This document shows, in pieces, positions 6,919 through 13,874 of a DNA stretch of 20,814 bases; position 1 is the stretch's first letter; the number at the start of each line of letters is the position of its first letter. The DNA is from a virus: the IMG/VR virus record IMGVR_UViG_3300045107_000491, positions 1 to 20,814 of that record. One strand, written 5' to 3'. Made by a program: the position numbers and the translations under genes. The notes below the pieces were generated by a model, which was not told the DNA's origin, ran no database searches, and saw nothing but the letters and a program-made list of their open reading frames with translations.

Positions 6919-9120
6919 TCACGCAACCGTTGGCGGCGCTTCAGCCGCGGGCTGTGCGGCTTGATTGCGTGCGACCAGATCCTGAAGGTGAATATTCAGC
7001 TGCCTGACCATGTCGCCGAAAAGCGCCATGCGCTCATTCATCTCTTGCGCTTTCGTGTTAATCTCTGCCACCAACACAGAGGTTTCTGCTTTGAGCCTCT
7101 CGACCGCCATGCGGTATTCGTTGTCGACGATCTTGGCTTGCTTTTCCTGCATCATCTGCGCGAGCTCGTTTTCCTTTTGCTGCGCATAGGCGTTGATGGC
7201 GAGCAGCTGCTGCTGGAGATTATTGATAGCTTCCATCGCCTGCGGCGGGAGTGGCTGCTGTTCGTCAGGAGAGATGATGTCCGCCATTTCCTCCCCTTGC
7301 GGTCCGAGATTGCGCATGCGGATAGCCATCGCCAGAAGTTTTGCGGCGGGGCTGCTCGGCGGCGGCAACTGCGGCAACATCTTGACCAGCTGATCGAGGA
7401 AGTCGGCAACTGCTTCGTGCTGCGATTGGTAGCTTGGTCCGACGGACACCGTGACGTCATGGATGCCGACATCCATGGGATAGTGCTCGGGCTCGCCGCG
7501 CTCGCCGGGATAAGGCGCATGAGTATTGATCCGCACTACTCTGTGCGCATCATCCGTTCCGCGGAACGGCACATCGCGTTCCGTGTCGTACACCACTGGA
7601 ATCATCTGTTCGATGATTCGTCCTGCGAGTTCCAGAGCGCGGTCGAAGTTGTCGACGAAATGGAAGCTGCCGAGCGCCTCCTGGGCCTGGATGCGTTCCA
7701 GCGCAACCCCTGATTTTTCGTTGCGCCGCTGTGCAGCTGTGGGCAGTGGCGTGATGCCCATGGCAGACATGATCGCGCGGCGGTAAGACTCTTTAGCGAT
7801 CTCATAGGCCTGGAAGTTAGGCTGGAATTGTGGCCGGGTGGGCAGCGGTAGCACTTGTCCGGTCGCCTGGTCGACGACAGGATCGGCTTGCAGGAAACCG
7901 TGTGGCACCTCGCTGACAGTTTCCCAGGCGTCGCGGTCGCTCTCAAACTGACCGTAGTAGCCGAGGAACGGCGATTTAGGAGACATCTTCGCTTCTTCGG
8001 CTTCCTGCGAGCAGAGATAGGAATACATCAACTGAGGATCGCGCGCCAATCGAACCATGGAGAGCAGATGACGCTCCGCTCTGCCATGCTCGTTGATCCA
8101 GACCTCTTTGCCGACAACCGGCACGATGGGGATGATGCTGGATGGCTCTTCCTGGGGCGGTTCGAGGATCTCGTATCCGTTGGTCAGGTACTGCACAACT
8201 CGACGGACTTCACAGAGTCTGCTTTTGAGCACCTCCACCTTGGCATCCGCTGGCAGTTCGTCGCGGTAAAGCGTCATTGTCCCTTGCGGGGAATCCACCA
8301 TCAGCAGTTCGCGTTCTTCCTTGGTGGCGCGCCAATATTCTGCGATCACGACATGGTCCTCGCGAATCCAGTCGCTTAGTTCTGCCAGCTCGTCGGAGGT
8401 GAAACCATCAGCTTTAGCGCGCGGATAGCGTCGTTTGAAATCTTCGATTCGAACCGGTTCGAACACAAAAACATACTCTGCGTCGGACCAGTCGGCCTCG
8501 CGGCAGTCAGGATCGTAGAGCACGCAGTCTGGGTTGGTGATTCCTTTGATCCGGATTTCTTGTTCAAACGAGCGCTCCGAGCAGTATTGCCGGGAGATGC
8601 GAAAGAACGAATAGCTGGACTGCAGCATGCGCTCGAATGCGGGGATATAGGCCGAGCGCTGCGCATTAGAACGGTACTCGATTCCGCGGATGAGATTTTC
8701 GTGGGCTTCGGCCGTTTGCGCAGTGGCATCGCCGCCGGCGGGATTGATCTTGATGCCACGTTTGTTCTGCCGGAAACTGCCCATAGCCTGGTGCAGATAC
8801 TGGTTGATCTCGTCGGGAGAGATCAGCGGCCGCTGGGCTTCTTTGCGGCTGCGCTTGGTTTCGTCGTCCCAGGGATCACCCAGGACAAACTTCATGTCGC
8901 GCGCCGCCTCCTCGCGAATCTTCCTCCACTGCTGCGCGGCGTAGCGATAGCGTTCGCGGATTTCCGTGAGCAGCTTTTCTTCGCTATCCGGGAGGCCTTT
9001 GCGTTTATGGCCGAGGCTTGGATCGGCGTGGAGCTCTGCTTTCATTTTGTTTTTTTGCGGAGCGCTGAGCGGAGAAAACTTGGAAAGTAGATAGCGGACT
9101 TGCCGCCTGGCCCATGGCAT
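6919..9120 (-). CDS. Portal protein, P22 gp1-like
   Basis: With the ATG at 9120 the protein is 733 aa, near the 725 aa of P22 portal. I chose this start because a GAGAAG ribosome-binding site precedes it and it lies 1 bp after the upstream stop; an in-frame ATG at 9183 would add 21 residues overlapping the previous gene. Family features include the N-terminal helical region (RYRYAAQQWRKIREEAARDM), FVLGDPWDDET, a stretch about NQYLHQAMGSFRQNKRGIKI and the later SGVALERIQAQEALGSFHF. The last 110 or so residues are a long charged helix, matching the coiled-coil barrel that projects into the capsid in P22. The portal is the dodecameric vertex through which DNA is packaged and ejected, docking the terminase. 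Confidence 0.93.
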   Translation of the reverse strand: MPWARRQVRYLLSKFSPLSAPQKNKMKAELHADPSLGHKRKGLPDSEEKLLTEIRERYRYAAQQWRKIREEAARDMKFVLGDPWDDETKRSRKEAQRPLISPDEINQYLHQAMGSFRQNKRGIKINPAGGDATAQTAEAHENLIRGIEYRSNAQRSAYIPAFERMLQSSYSFFRISRQYCSERSFEQEIRIKGITNPDCVLYDPDCREADWSDAEYVFVFEPVRIEDFKRRYPRAKADGFTSDELAELSDWIREDHVVIAEYWRATKEERELLMVDSPQGTMTLYRDELPADAKVEVLKSRLCEVRRVVQYLTNGYEILEPPQEEPSSIIPIVPVVGKEVWINEHGRAERHLLSMVRLARDPQLMYSYLCSQEAEEAKMSPKSPFLGYYGQFESDRDAWETVSEVPHGFLQADPVVDQATGQVLPLPTRPQFQPNFQAYEIAKESYRRAIMSAMGITPLPTAAQRRNEKSGVALERIQAQEALGSFHFVDNFDRALELAGRIIEQMIPVVYDTERDVPFRGTDDAHRVVRINTHAPYPGERGEPEHYPMDVGIHDVTVSVGPSYQSQHEAVADFLDQLVKMLPQLPPPSSPAAKLLAMAIRMRNLGPQGEEMADIISPDEQQPLPPQAMEAINNLQQQLLAINAYAQQKENELAQMMQEKQAKIVDNEYRMAVERLKAETSVLVAEINTKAQEMNERMALFGDMVRQLNIHLQDLVARNQAAQPAAEAPPTVA

Positions 9121-9121
9121 A

Positions 9122-9619
9122 TCACTTCTCGCGGATGGCTGGGCAATGTGGGCAGATTTCGCGTGCTTCGCCATCGGCGTCATCGCACACCCAGCCTTTG
9201 TTTCGCGCTTGCCTTACGCAGTCGGTCTGGTCGCTGCCCACAAAGACTTCCTGCGAAAGGCATTTAGCGCAAACCATCAAGAGCGAGCCGCGCGACTCGC
9301 GGCGGCGGATCGCTTCTGTGGCGATGTCTTCCAGGCTAGCTGTCTCAGAGTGCGAGATTGCTTCCGAGGCCCGTATGCGGCCCTCACTCACGTAATCGTC
9401 GAGCGGTTTTGCGGTGAATCGCAGACGCGGTTTCAGCGCTTCGTAGGCGTCGGTTCGCTGGTGGGGTTCGACCTTGAGCAGCAGTGCGCGGAAGCGTTCG
9501 TGATCATCGATCAAACTCGCGATCTGGTCGAGCAGCAACCTAGGACTGTCCAGCCCGGCGAACCCATAGCCCTGGAGCGCGGCATTGAGAGCTTTGCGTT
9601 TAGTTGCCTGGGTAATCAT
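9122..9619 (-). CDS. Hypothetical protein with C-terminal zinc ribbon
   Basis: About 165 aa from the ATG at 9619, which lies 10 bp after the stop of the preceding gene; an upstream in-frame start at 9661 would overlap that gene. The first two thirds are helical and charged (TKRKALNAALQGYGFAGLDS, later LIDDHERFRALLLKVEPHQR). The last 50 residues carry a zinc-ribbon-like set: C-A-K-C, two single cysteines, then C-P-H-C close to the end. It is inserted between terminase and portal, where P22 itself has no such gene. I do not recognise the family. DNA or protein binding during packaging is possible given the ribbon. Its stop is directly followed by the portal start. Confidence 0.65.
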   Translation of the reverse strand: MITQATKRKALNAALQGYGFAGLDSPRLLLDQIASLIDDHERFRALLLKVEPHQRTDAYEALKPRLRFTAKPLDDYVSEGRIRASEAISHSETASLEDIATEAIRRRESRGSLLMVCAKCLSQEVFVGSDQTDCVRQARNKGWVCDDADGEAREICPHCPAIREK

Positions 9620-9629
9620 GCTCTCTGCG

Positions 9630-9830
9630 CTACTTCGCCAAGATGCGATTCGCTTTGGCACGGATCCGCGCTGCGGCTTCAGGCGAGAGCCGGCCGCGCT
9701 TGACCATCTGCGTGGCGCGGGCTTTGGCGTTGGCGGCGTGCGCGCGGTCCGGCATTGGATACTTACGCGCTGCGGGCAAACCGAACTTGTTAGCGGAAAG
9801 ATTCGAGCGTGCGGCAGAAGACAGTTTCAT
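9630..9830 (-). CDS. Small basic phage protein, DUF6582-like
   Basis: This 66-aa basic protein has the pattern FGLPAARKYPMPDRAHAANA followed by a helix with MVKRGRLSPEAAARIRAKAN. The KYPxPDxxHAxxA core is typical of small phage proteins that I associate with DUF6582. Similar sequences occur near structural or packaging genes; their molecular role is unknown. It begins 4 bp after the terL stop, with no clear ribosome-binding site, so it is likely translated by coupling. The match is from memory of the motif, not a search. Confidence 0.65.
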   Translation of the reverse strand: MKLSSAARSNLSANKFGLPAARKYPMPDRAHAANAKARATQMVKRGRLSPEAAARIRAKANRILAK

Positions 9831-9834
9831 TGTG

Positions 9835-11325
9835 TCAGGTCCAAGGAGTCGAGCTTCGTGATCGGCGTGGTGTCGCCGGCTTGACCGGCGCGACCGGCAT
9901 AGCGAATGTCAATGCCAGTGCGTCGGCATCGTCCGGCGATCGCAGTCCGCGCTGTCTCATAAGCTCTTTCTTTTCCAGTTTCACGCGCTGCTGGTTGTCC
10001 GACACCAAGCACGGACCGCTGAGATCCGCTTCGAGTTGGGCAGACGTGTCGATCGCCCCGCTCGCCAGCCATTCCTTCATCTTTCCCCACATGTAGTCGC
10101 GCATAGTCACGTAGCGCGGGTTGGGCGAGTGTGCGCCGAAATTGACCGTGGTGATGTTCTTGAAGCCGAGCTGACGCAGTCGCGACTCGACCGGCGCAGC
10201 GATGCCGGCGGAATCGAGGAATAGCATTGCGACCTTCCTTCCGTCGTATGTGCGCGTGAGAATGTCTGCCAACTTCCCCGTGAGGACTGCCGGATCGCGC
10301 GTGAATTCGCCTTTGACTTTAATCGGCGGGATGGAGCGTCCATCGAGGCCCCGCCGGAAGCGAATGACGTTGTCATCTTCCCCGCCCCAGGCGAAATCCA
10401 CTCCCGCCACCAGCGGCTCATCGTCGAGCACGGTCACCTTACGCCGCTGCGCGCCGTGGATTAATTCCAGGTCGATGTACTGGGCGGAGGAAGCGCGCGG
10501 CGGCAGACCGAGAACGTGGACGCGGAACCAGTCGGAATCTTCGCCGTAATCCTGTGCCCACTGCGCGATTTGATCTTTACTGGTGCCTTCGACGTCGCGC
10601 GAATCGAGGATCCAAGTTTTCCAGCGGTGGCGCAGGCGGCCAAAAACGGAATCATAGAATCTGCCGCTGCTGACGGTGGGGTTGCCCAGCAGCAGCCAGA
10701 TGATCTCAGTATCCTCGTCCGTGAGCGCGCCCTCTGCAGTTTCGTAGATGACCGGCGAGATCTCTGACGCTTCGTCAAAGATCAGCAGCAGCCTTCGCCG
10801 CAAGTTGTGCTGCCCGGCTACCGCCGTCGGATTGTTTTCCGACCAGGGCAGGAAATCTACCCGCCAGATTTTTTCGTGCGCCAGGTCGCGGACCTTTATC
10901 GAGGTGACATTGATGTCAAACCAGTCCCTGTTGAGCGCGCGCTCAAACCACTTCGCGAACTCTGGCGAGGTCTTCGTTTCCAGCTGTTTTTGCGTGTTGG
11001 CGGTGACGTTGGTGCGGCAATCGGGAAAGGTCGAGGTGGCCCACCAGGCGAGCATCGCCGCCAGGCTCGATTTGCCCACTCCGTTGCCGCTGGAGATTGC
11101 GATGCGGCAAACGGTATACCGCGTCTTAGGATTGCGGAAGTGTTCGCCGACATATTCGAGTACTTCCCGCTGCCAGGAGCGGGGCCCTGCGAGCTCCGCC
11201 AGGTCGCCCTCTCCCCAGGGGAATCCGTAGAGCACGGCCTGCAGTGGATCGTGGACGAACCCGCCTAGATCTTCCAGCAGCGTCTGTTCAGCAGCTGTCT
11301 GCTCTGCTGCGCTGATAAGGGTCAT
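9835..11325 (-). CDS. terL: Terminase large subunit
   Basis: This 496-aa protein has the complete two-domain terminase layout. Walker A is SGNGVGKS (residues 79-86). Walker B is LLLIFDEA (179-186), with the catalytic Glu after Asp. A motif III-like LLLGNP stands at 211-216. The C-terminal nuclease acids are D310 (AGVDFAWGG), D371 (LFLDSAG) and the SPDDADAL acids near 465. It is the motor that cuts concatemeric DNA and pumps it through the portal. Length and position next to terS and portal match P22 gene 2. The ATG at 11325 overlaps the stop of a 14-codon leader (ATGA). All key residues appear intact. Confidence 0.95.
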   Translation of the reverse strand: MTLISAAEQTAAEQTLLEDLGGFVHDPLQAVLYGFPWGEGDLAELAGPRSWQREVLEYVGEHFRNPKTRYTVCRIAISSGNGVGKSSLAAMLAWWATSTFPDCRTNVTANTQKQLETKTSPEFAKWFERALNRDWFDINVTSIKVRDLAHEKIWRVDFLPWSENNPTAVAGQHNLRRRLLLIFDEASEISPVIYETAEGALTDEDTEIIWLLLGNPTVSSGRFYDSVFGRLRHRWKTWILDSRDVEGTSKDQIAQWAQDYGEDSDWFRVHVLGLPPRASSAQYIDLELIHGAQRRKVTVLDDEPLVAGVDFAWGGEDDNVIRFRRGLDGRSIPPIKVKGEFTRDPAVLTGKLADILTRTYDGRKVAMLFLDSAGIAAPVESRLRQLGFKNITTVNFGAHSPNPRYVTMRDYMWGKMKEWLASGAIDTSAQLEADLSGPCLVSDNQQRVKLEKKELMRQRGLRSPDDADALALTFAMPVAPVKPATPRRSRSSTPWT

Positions 11326-11366
11326 TCCGCCTGCATTTCCACAGCAGCACAGATTTCCACCACCAT
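11322..11366 (-). CDS. Possible 14-codon leader peptide coupled to terL
   Basis: A consensus-like Shine-Dalgarno (AAAGGAGGT, 11367-11375) precedes a short frame MVVEICAAVEMQAE whose TGA overlaps the terL ATG. The ATG is closer to the ribosome-binding site than usual, so the GTG codons just after it could be the true start. terL has only a weak, badly spaced site of its own, so ribosomes finishing this leader could feed terL. It may instead be only a remnant or a coupling device without peptide function. Confidence 0.4.
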   Translation of the reverse strand: MVVEICAAVEMQAE

Positions 11367-11404
11367 ACCTCCTTTAGTAGAAAATCCGGCCGCATCCAGA
11401 TAAT

Positions 11405-11746
11405 TCACAGCTTTTTCCTCAACTGCGTTGCTCGCAAACGAGCTTTTTCGAGCTCCTCCGCGAGGGAGAAGCGAACGTTGAGTTCGACAGGCTTGTCGTG
11501 GATGTGGTTGATGTTCTGCACCGCCTTCCCCAGCTCGCGGTCCGTCAGGTACTTCCGCGTATCCAGCCGGACCCGCAAGTCCTGGGTCCACAGCAGCTCG
11601 TGCCAGCCGAGCTCCCGTGGATCGGTCGGCTTCGCGTCGGGAGGGAGGGCAAGTACGCGCGCCGCCAGGCTCCGGTCCGGCGCCGGACCGGCGTCCGGCC
11701 GCTGTCTTTTTCTGCCGGCGCCAGGCCGGCGGCCGCCCCGCGGCAC
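11405..11746 (-). CDS. terS: Probable terminase small subunit
   Basis: 113 aa, beginning MPRGGRRPGAGRKRQRP, a basic AT-hook-like N-terminus common in phage small terminases. A central region follows (DPRELGWHELLWTQDLRVRL), then a C-terminal basic helix (AEELEKARLRATQLRKKL) that could contact the large subunit. It directly precedes terL, the usual order. The small terminase recognises the packaging site and loads the motor. Another frame of 158 codons overlaps it, but only this one has terminase-like sequence. A perfect 20-bp palindrome lies inside the gene. The family is assigned by motif and context; full-length similarity cannot be tested here. Confidence 0.75.
   Translation of the reverse strand: MPRGGRRPGAGRKRQRPDAGPAPDRSLAARVLALPPDAKPTDPRELGWHELLWTQDLRVRLDTRKYLTDRELGKAVQNINHIHDKPVELNVRFSLAEELEKARLRATQLRKKL
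11672..11691. other. 20-bp perfect palindrome inside terS
   Basis: ccggtccggc is followed directly by its exact reverse complement, in a locally very GC-rich stretch with further ggcgcc palindromes. In P22 the packaging-initiation (pac) site lies inside the small terminase gene, so this could be a recognition site. It could also be chance in a GC-rich Pro/Ala/Gly coding stretch. Confidence 0.45.
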
Positions 11747-11812
11747 TGCCTAGCGACTCCCCGAGACTTCTAAAACTCGCAGCATTCGAAATCTCCATTG
11801 AAAATCAAACAA

Positions 11813-12349
11813 TCAAAGGCGGAGTGCCCTGATCACAGCATCACTCGCTGCCTCGTCCGAAACCCGAAGATATGCGCCAGTCGATGCAATTGATTTGTGT
11901 CCTAGGTACTGCCTGACATTCTCAATTCCCGCGTTTTCAATCGCATGCAGAGCGATCGAGTGCTTGAGCACGTGCGGATGTGAAAGCCTCGCCGCGATTC
12001 CAGCGGCAGTCGAGTATCGCTTGAACAGCCGGCCAAACTGCTGGCGCGTGATGGGAAACAGTCTTTGATTTGCGCGCATTTTCGCCGCGAAATCAATCAG
12101 TGTTTGACGCTCGCTGAACAGCGGATCTGAGTGCTCGATGAGGGGGTGAGTGGTGCGCAAGCTGCCCTTGAGCCGGCGCACGGTGAGTTGACCGTCGCGA
12201 ATGTCATCGCGTTTAATTGCAATGACTTCCGATGCGCGCAGACCATGCCAGTACGCCACCAGAATCATTATCCAGTCACGCTCGCGGCGGGCCCTGGCGG
12301 CGGCGAGGACCGATCGCAATTGCTCTTTTGAAATCGCGTGCAAAATCAA
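11813..12349 (-). CDS. Short tyrosine recombinase (catalytic domain only)
   Basis: The 178-aa protein is a stand-alone tyrosine recombinase catalytic domain. Arg I is R38 (HGLRASEV), the beta-hairpin Lys is K61 (RLKGS), the box II His is H126 in H-V-L-K, the second His is H151 (LGHKS) and the nucleophile is Y160 (TGAYLRV). The usual Arg of HxxR is Lys here (K129). No N-terminal core-binding domain is present, so it has the size of FimB/FimE-type invertases rather than phage integrases of 300 aa or more. The start is a TTG with GGA eight bases upstream; no ATG is available in frame, and an in-frame stop at 12413-12415 limits upstream extension. It could integrate the phage, resolve genome dimers or invert a DNA segment. 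It lies inside the late gene run, 64 bp before terS. Confidence 0.82.
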   Translation of the reverse strand: MILHAISKEQLRSVLAAARARRERDWIMILVAYWHGLRASEVIAIKRDDIRDGQLTVRRLKGSLRTTHPLIEHSDPLFSERQTLIDFAAKMRANQRLFPITRQQFGRLFKRYSTAAGIAARLSHPHVLKHSIALHAIENAGIENVRQYLGHKSIASTGAYLRVSDEAASDAVIRALRL

Positions 12350-12365
12350 AAAATGTTCCGAAACG

Positions 12366-12536
12366 TCATTCCGGAACCTGCCTCTGATGACATACGCAGG
12401 GGCAAGAGATAGCTAAACACTGCTCATGCACGCCGCACAGACACGACTCGCAAATCGCCGCGCCTGGATCTTGCGCCTGGCGGCGCCGGCGGATCAGCTG
12501 CCAAACATAATACTCAGCGGGAACTGTTGTGCTCAT
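12366..12536 (-). CDS. Cys/His-rich micro-protein
   Basis: A 56-aa frame from the ATG at 12536. The N-terminal half is basic (YYVWQLIRRRRQAQ). The C-terminal half has seven cysteines and two histidines in about 21 residues (C-E-S-C-L-C-G-V-H, then C, then C-P-C-V-C-H), enough to bind at least one zinc ion. It overlaps the end of the lipoprotein gene by 23 bp and ends 16 bp before the recombinase start. The overlap and the dense metal-ligand spacing argue for a real gene, but I recognise no family and function is unknown. Confidence 0.5.
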   Translation of the reverse strand: MSTTVPAEYYVWQLIRRRRQAQDPGAAICESCLCGVHEQCLAISCPCVCHQRQVPE

Positions 12537-12765
12537 TTGTGATCGGGGCGGCGTTAATTCTTTCGCAGCCCTTGCGGAAAACGACTTTTACCCGGCGGCA
12601 CTTCGGAGGATCCATCGAGGCGGCGCACCCGGTCAATTCTAACGGCTGCGTGATGCACGGCGGATCGACCAGCAGGGTTACGCCGCCAGCCTGGTTGTGC
12701 TTGGCGGCGCACCCCGAGCAGGCGGCACCGAGTGCCAGAAGCGCAGGGAGGATGCTGCGTATCAT
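12514..12765 (-). CDS. Small lipoprotein, candidate outer-membrane spanin
   Basis: 83 aa. The N-terminus MIRSILPALLALGAACSGC has a short basic start, a hydrophobic core and a lipobox-like end (GAAC or CSGC), so it is probably a lipoprotein processed by signal peptidase II. The mature part has further cysteines (DPPCITQ, LTGCA, PPKCRR, RKGCER) and prolines. It lies directly after a one-TM coiled-coil protein, as an o-spanin follows an i-spanin. In Gram-negative phages that pair fuses inner and outer membranes at lysis. The start has AAGG about 15 bases upstream. Other lipoprotein roles, such as surface exclusion, cannot be ruled out. Confidence 0.6.
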   Translation of the reverse strand: MIRSILPALLALGAACSGCAAKHNQAGGVTLLVDPPCITQPLELTGCAASMDPPKCRRVKVVFRKGCERINAAPITNEHNSSR

Positions 12766-12780
12766 CTGTGCACTGCCGCC

Positions 12781-12981
12781 TTACTTTGCGCGCGGGAGGA
12801 AATCGGTGTTGCGGTCGAGGTAGCCCTCCACGTGCGCGACTCTTTCACCGAGTTCGCGGAGCTGCTCCGCCAAATGATCGCGGCGGCTAGCCCACACAAG
12901 GATCCCGCTAGAGCCCAAGACAGCGAGGCCACCCAGAGCAGCGAGGACGAGCTGCCAGGCATGCTCAGCAGCCACATTCAA
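12781..12981 (-). CDS. One-TM protein with coiled coil (holin or inner-membrane spanin)
   Basis: 66 aa from a TTG at 12981 that overlaps the upstream stop (TTGA). After a short N-terminus there is one membrane helix (QLVLAALGGLAVLGSSGILVW), then a charged amphipathic helix (RRDHLAEQLRELGERVAHVE) and a short tail. This is the shape of a small i-spanin or a single-TM holin-like protein. An alternative overlapping frame (12977 to 12762) is also open but is Ser/Trp-rich and less protein-like. The lipoprotein gene follows 15 bp later. Lysis function is inferred from topology and neighbour only. Confidence 0.6.
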   Translation of the reverse strand: MNVAAEHAWQLVLAALGGLAVLGSSGILVWASRRDHLAEQLRELGERVAHVEGYLDRNTDFLPRAK

Positions 12982-13145
12982 GCCGCCCTCTCCCCGGCCT
13001 CGTCCGATTGGCTTGAGTTCTGTTCTTCATTTCCAGTCTTTTGCGGTGAATAAGTTTCGAAAACAAATCCGTGGCGCTCGAGCGTTCGATCAACTGCGCC
13101 GATCACCCACTCCATAAACAGCATCTCATTCAGCTTCGCCGCCAT
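12978..13145 (-). CDS. Small hypothetical protein
   Basis: A 55-aa frame starting ATG at 13145 (MAAKLNEMLFMEWVIGAVDR) with a C-terminal hydrophilic Gln/Ser/Glu-rich tail. It overlaps the preceding gene by 20 bp, and its TGA overlaps the TTG start of the membrane protein gene, so all three look translationally linked. No ribosome-binding site is obvious. I recognise no family; it belongs to the putative lysis block by position only. Confidence 0.5.
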   Translation of the reverse strand: MAAKLNEMLFMEWVIGAVDRTLERHGFVFETYSPQKTGNEEQNSSQSDEAGERAA

Positions 13146-13416
13146 CGCTGCGCCAGGGACGAGGCGTCGGCGGGCGGAAGATGAGGCCCGGCAGTTCCCA
13201 TGGAGGCATAGTCTCAGGGAGGTAGTAGCTGCGAGGTCGAAGAGGACGTCCAGCGAGAAACACAGATTGGGGGGGGAACATCCGGATCAGCTTCCGCGAG
13301 ATCCGCTCACAGATGAGCCGGCGGACCAGCTCATCGGCGACGTCACGGCGCACATGAGTTGAGGGCCGGGAGAAAACTGTCTGATAGTGAGCGAGAACGC
13401 CGACGCGACAGGACAC
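13126..13416 (-). CDS. Hypothetical protein, first gene of the minus-strand run
   Basis: Up to 96 aa from a GTG at 13416; a GTG about 20 codons later is an alternative start. The core HVRRDVADELVRRLICERIS and RKLIRMFPPQSVF looks like a genuine helical segment, followed by a proline-rich C-terminal half (SYYLPETMPPWELPGLIFRP). No known domain or cysteine motif is visible. As the first gene of the late run it would be the first transcribed from a promoter somewhere in 13417-13560. Function unknown. Confidence 0.5.
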   Translation of the reverse strand: MSCRVGVLAHYQTVFSRPSTHVRRDVADELVRRLICERISRKLIRMFPPQSVFLAGRPLRPRSYYLPETMPPWELPGLIFRPPTPRPWRSDGGEAE

Positions 13417-13560
13417 AGCAGTGCCAGTGGTCTGAAGGCGCCGATGGCCGGCGCCGTGCCTGCGCGAGAATCGTAATGCCTAGCAGAGCCAGGGACAAAC
13501 GTTACCTTTGTGCCACTGGCGATAAGATGCTGAAACTAAGACGTTTAGGCTAGATATAAG

Positions 13561-13821
13561 TCATTCGCCGCCGGTCGGGGAGAGCTGACCAATCTTCGCT
13601 ACCTGACTGCGCGTGGGCCACACAGGCTCTATTTGCGCATTGGAGGGAACGAGATACCCCCAGGGCACTGCAAGATCGGAAGGCATGAGATTGGCTGGTT
13701 CCTTTATCCAGAGCAAGCAGTCGCCGCACTGGACGCCTACACTAAGTCGCTCTTCGCAGAACCTGAGAGCGAGCCTCGCTACCGGAAAACCTGTGCAAAA
13801 CCGGAGTAAGTGCTTGGCCAT
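13561..13821 (-). CDS. Doubtful small protein next to divergent promoter
   Basis: 86 aa from the ATG at 13821. The composition is protein-like (for example CGDCLLWIKEPANLMPSDLA, then VPWGYLVPS), with two CxxC-type cysteines. A minus-strand TATAAT lies 24 bp upstream, but no ribosome-binding site is visible and no family is recognised. A plus-strand frame covers the same DNA and looks worse. A regulator or immunity protein would fit the position, but nothing in the sequence proves it. Confidence 0.35.
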   Translation of the reverse strand: MAKHLLRFCTGFPVARLALRFCEERLSVGVQCGDCLLWIKEPANLMPSDLAVPWGYLVPSNAQIEPVWPTRSQVAKIGQLSPTGGE

Positions 13822-13839
13822 CTACAGGATAAAAAATAT

Positions 13840-13868
13840 TTGACATTATAAACGATTACGGTTAATTT
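13840..13868 (+). promoter_or_regulatory. Putative sigma70 promoter of the plus-strand module
   Basis: TTGACA (13840-13845) is a perfect -35 box. After 17 bp comes TAATTT (13863-13868), a weak -10 box. Predicted transcription would begin about at the A of the ATG at 13875, giving a leaderless mRNA. The -35 overlaps a perfect minus-strand TATAAT (plus strand attata, 13845-13850), whose own -35 is poor. Confidence 0.5.
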
Positions 13869-13874
13869 TGCCGC

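Larger units (their letters stand above)
13417..13874. other. Divergent intergenic control region
   Basis: The minus-strand run ends here and the plus-strand run begins. It contains a 7-bp hairpin (GGCGCCG, loop atggc, CGGCGCC; 13437-13455), a spaced 8-bp inverted repeat (gccagtgg 13423-13430, ccactggc 13513-13520), one doubtful minus-strand frame (13561-13821) and overlapping divergent promoter elements near 13840-13868. No tRNA or recognisable repressor is visible. Confidence 0.55.

Noticed and set aside
6913-6922. gtgacgtcac palindrome over the portal stop
   Set aside because: Ten base pairs only and without any partner site; probably chance.
11322-11798. 158-codon minus-strand frame over terS
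   Set aside because: Arg/Ala/Gly-rich shadow; the terS frame carries the GGRRPGAGRK terminase-type start. Only its last 14 codons were kept as a possible leader.
12762-12977. Alternative frame over the one-TM gene, with an ATGA overlap to the lipoprotein gene
   Set aside because: Ser/Trp-rich and without a clean membrane or coiled-coil segment. The other frame has normal protein character, although the overlap keeps a small doubt.
13437-13455. GGCGCCG hairpin as a terminator
   Set aside because: No T-tract on either strand; recorded only as structure of the intergenic region.
13613-13843. Plus-strand frame in the divergent region
   Set aside because: No ribosome-binding site, it runs across the promoter region, and the composition is poor.
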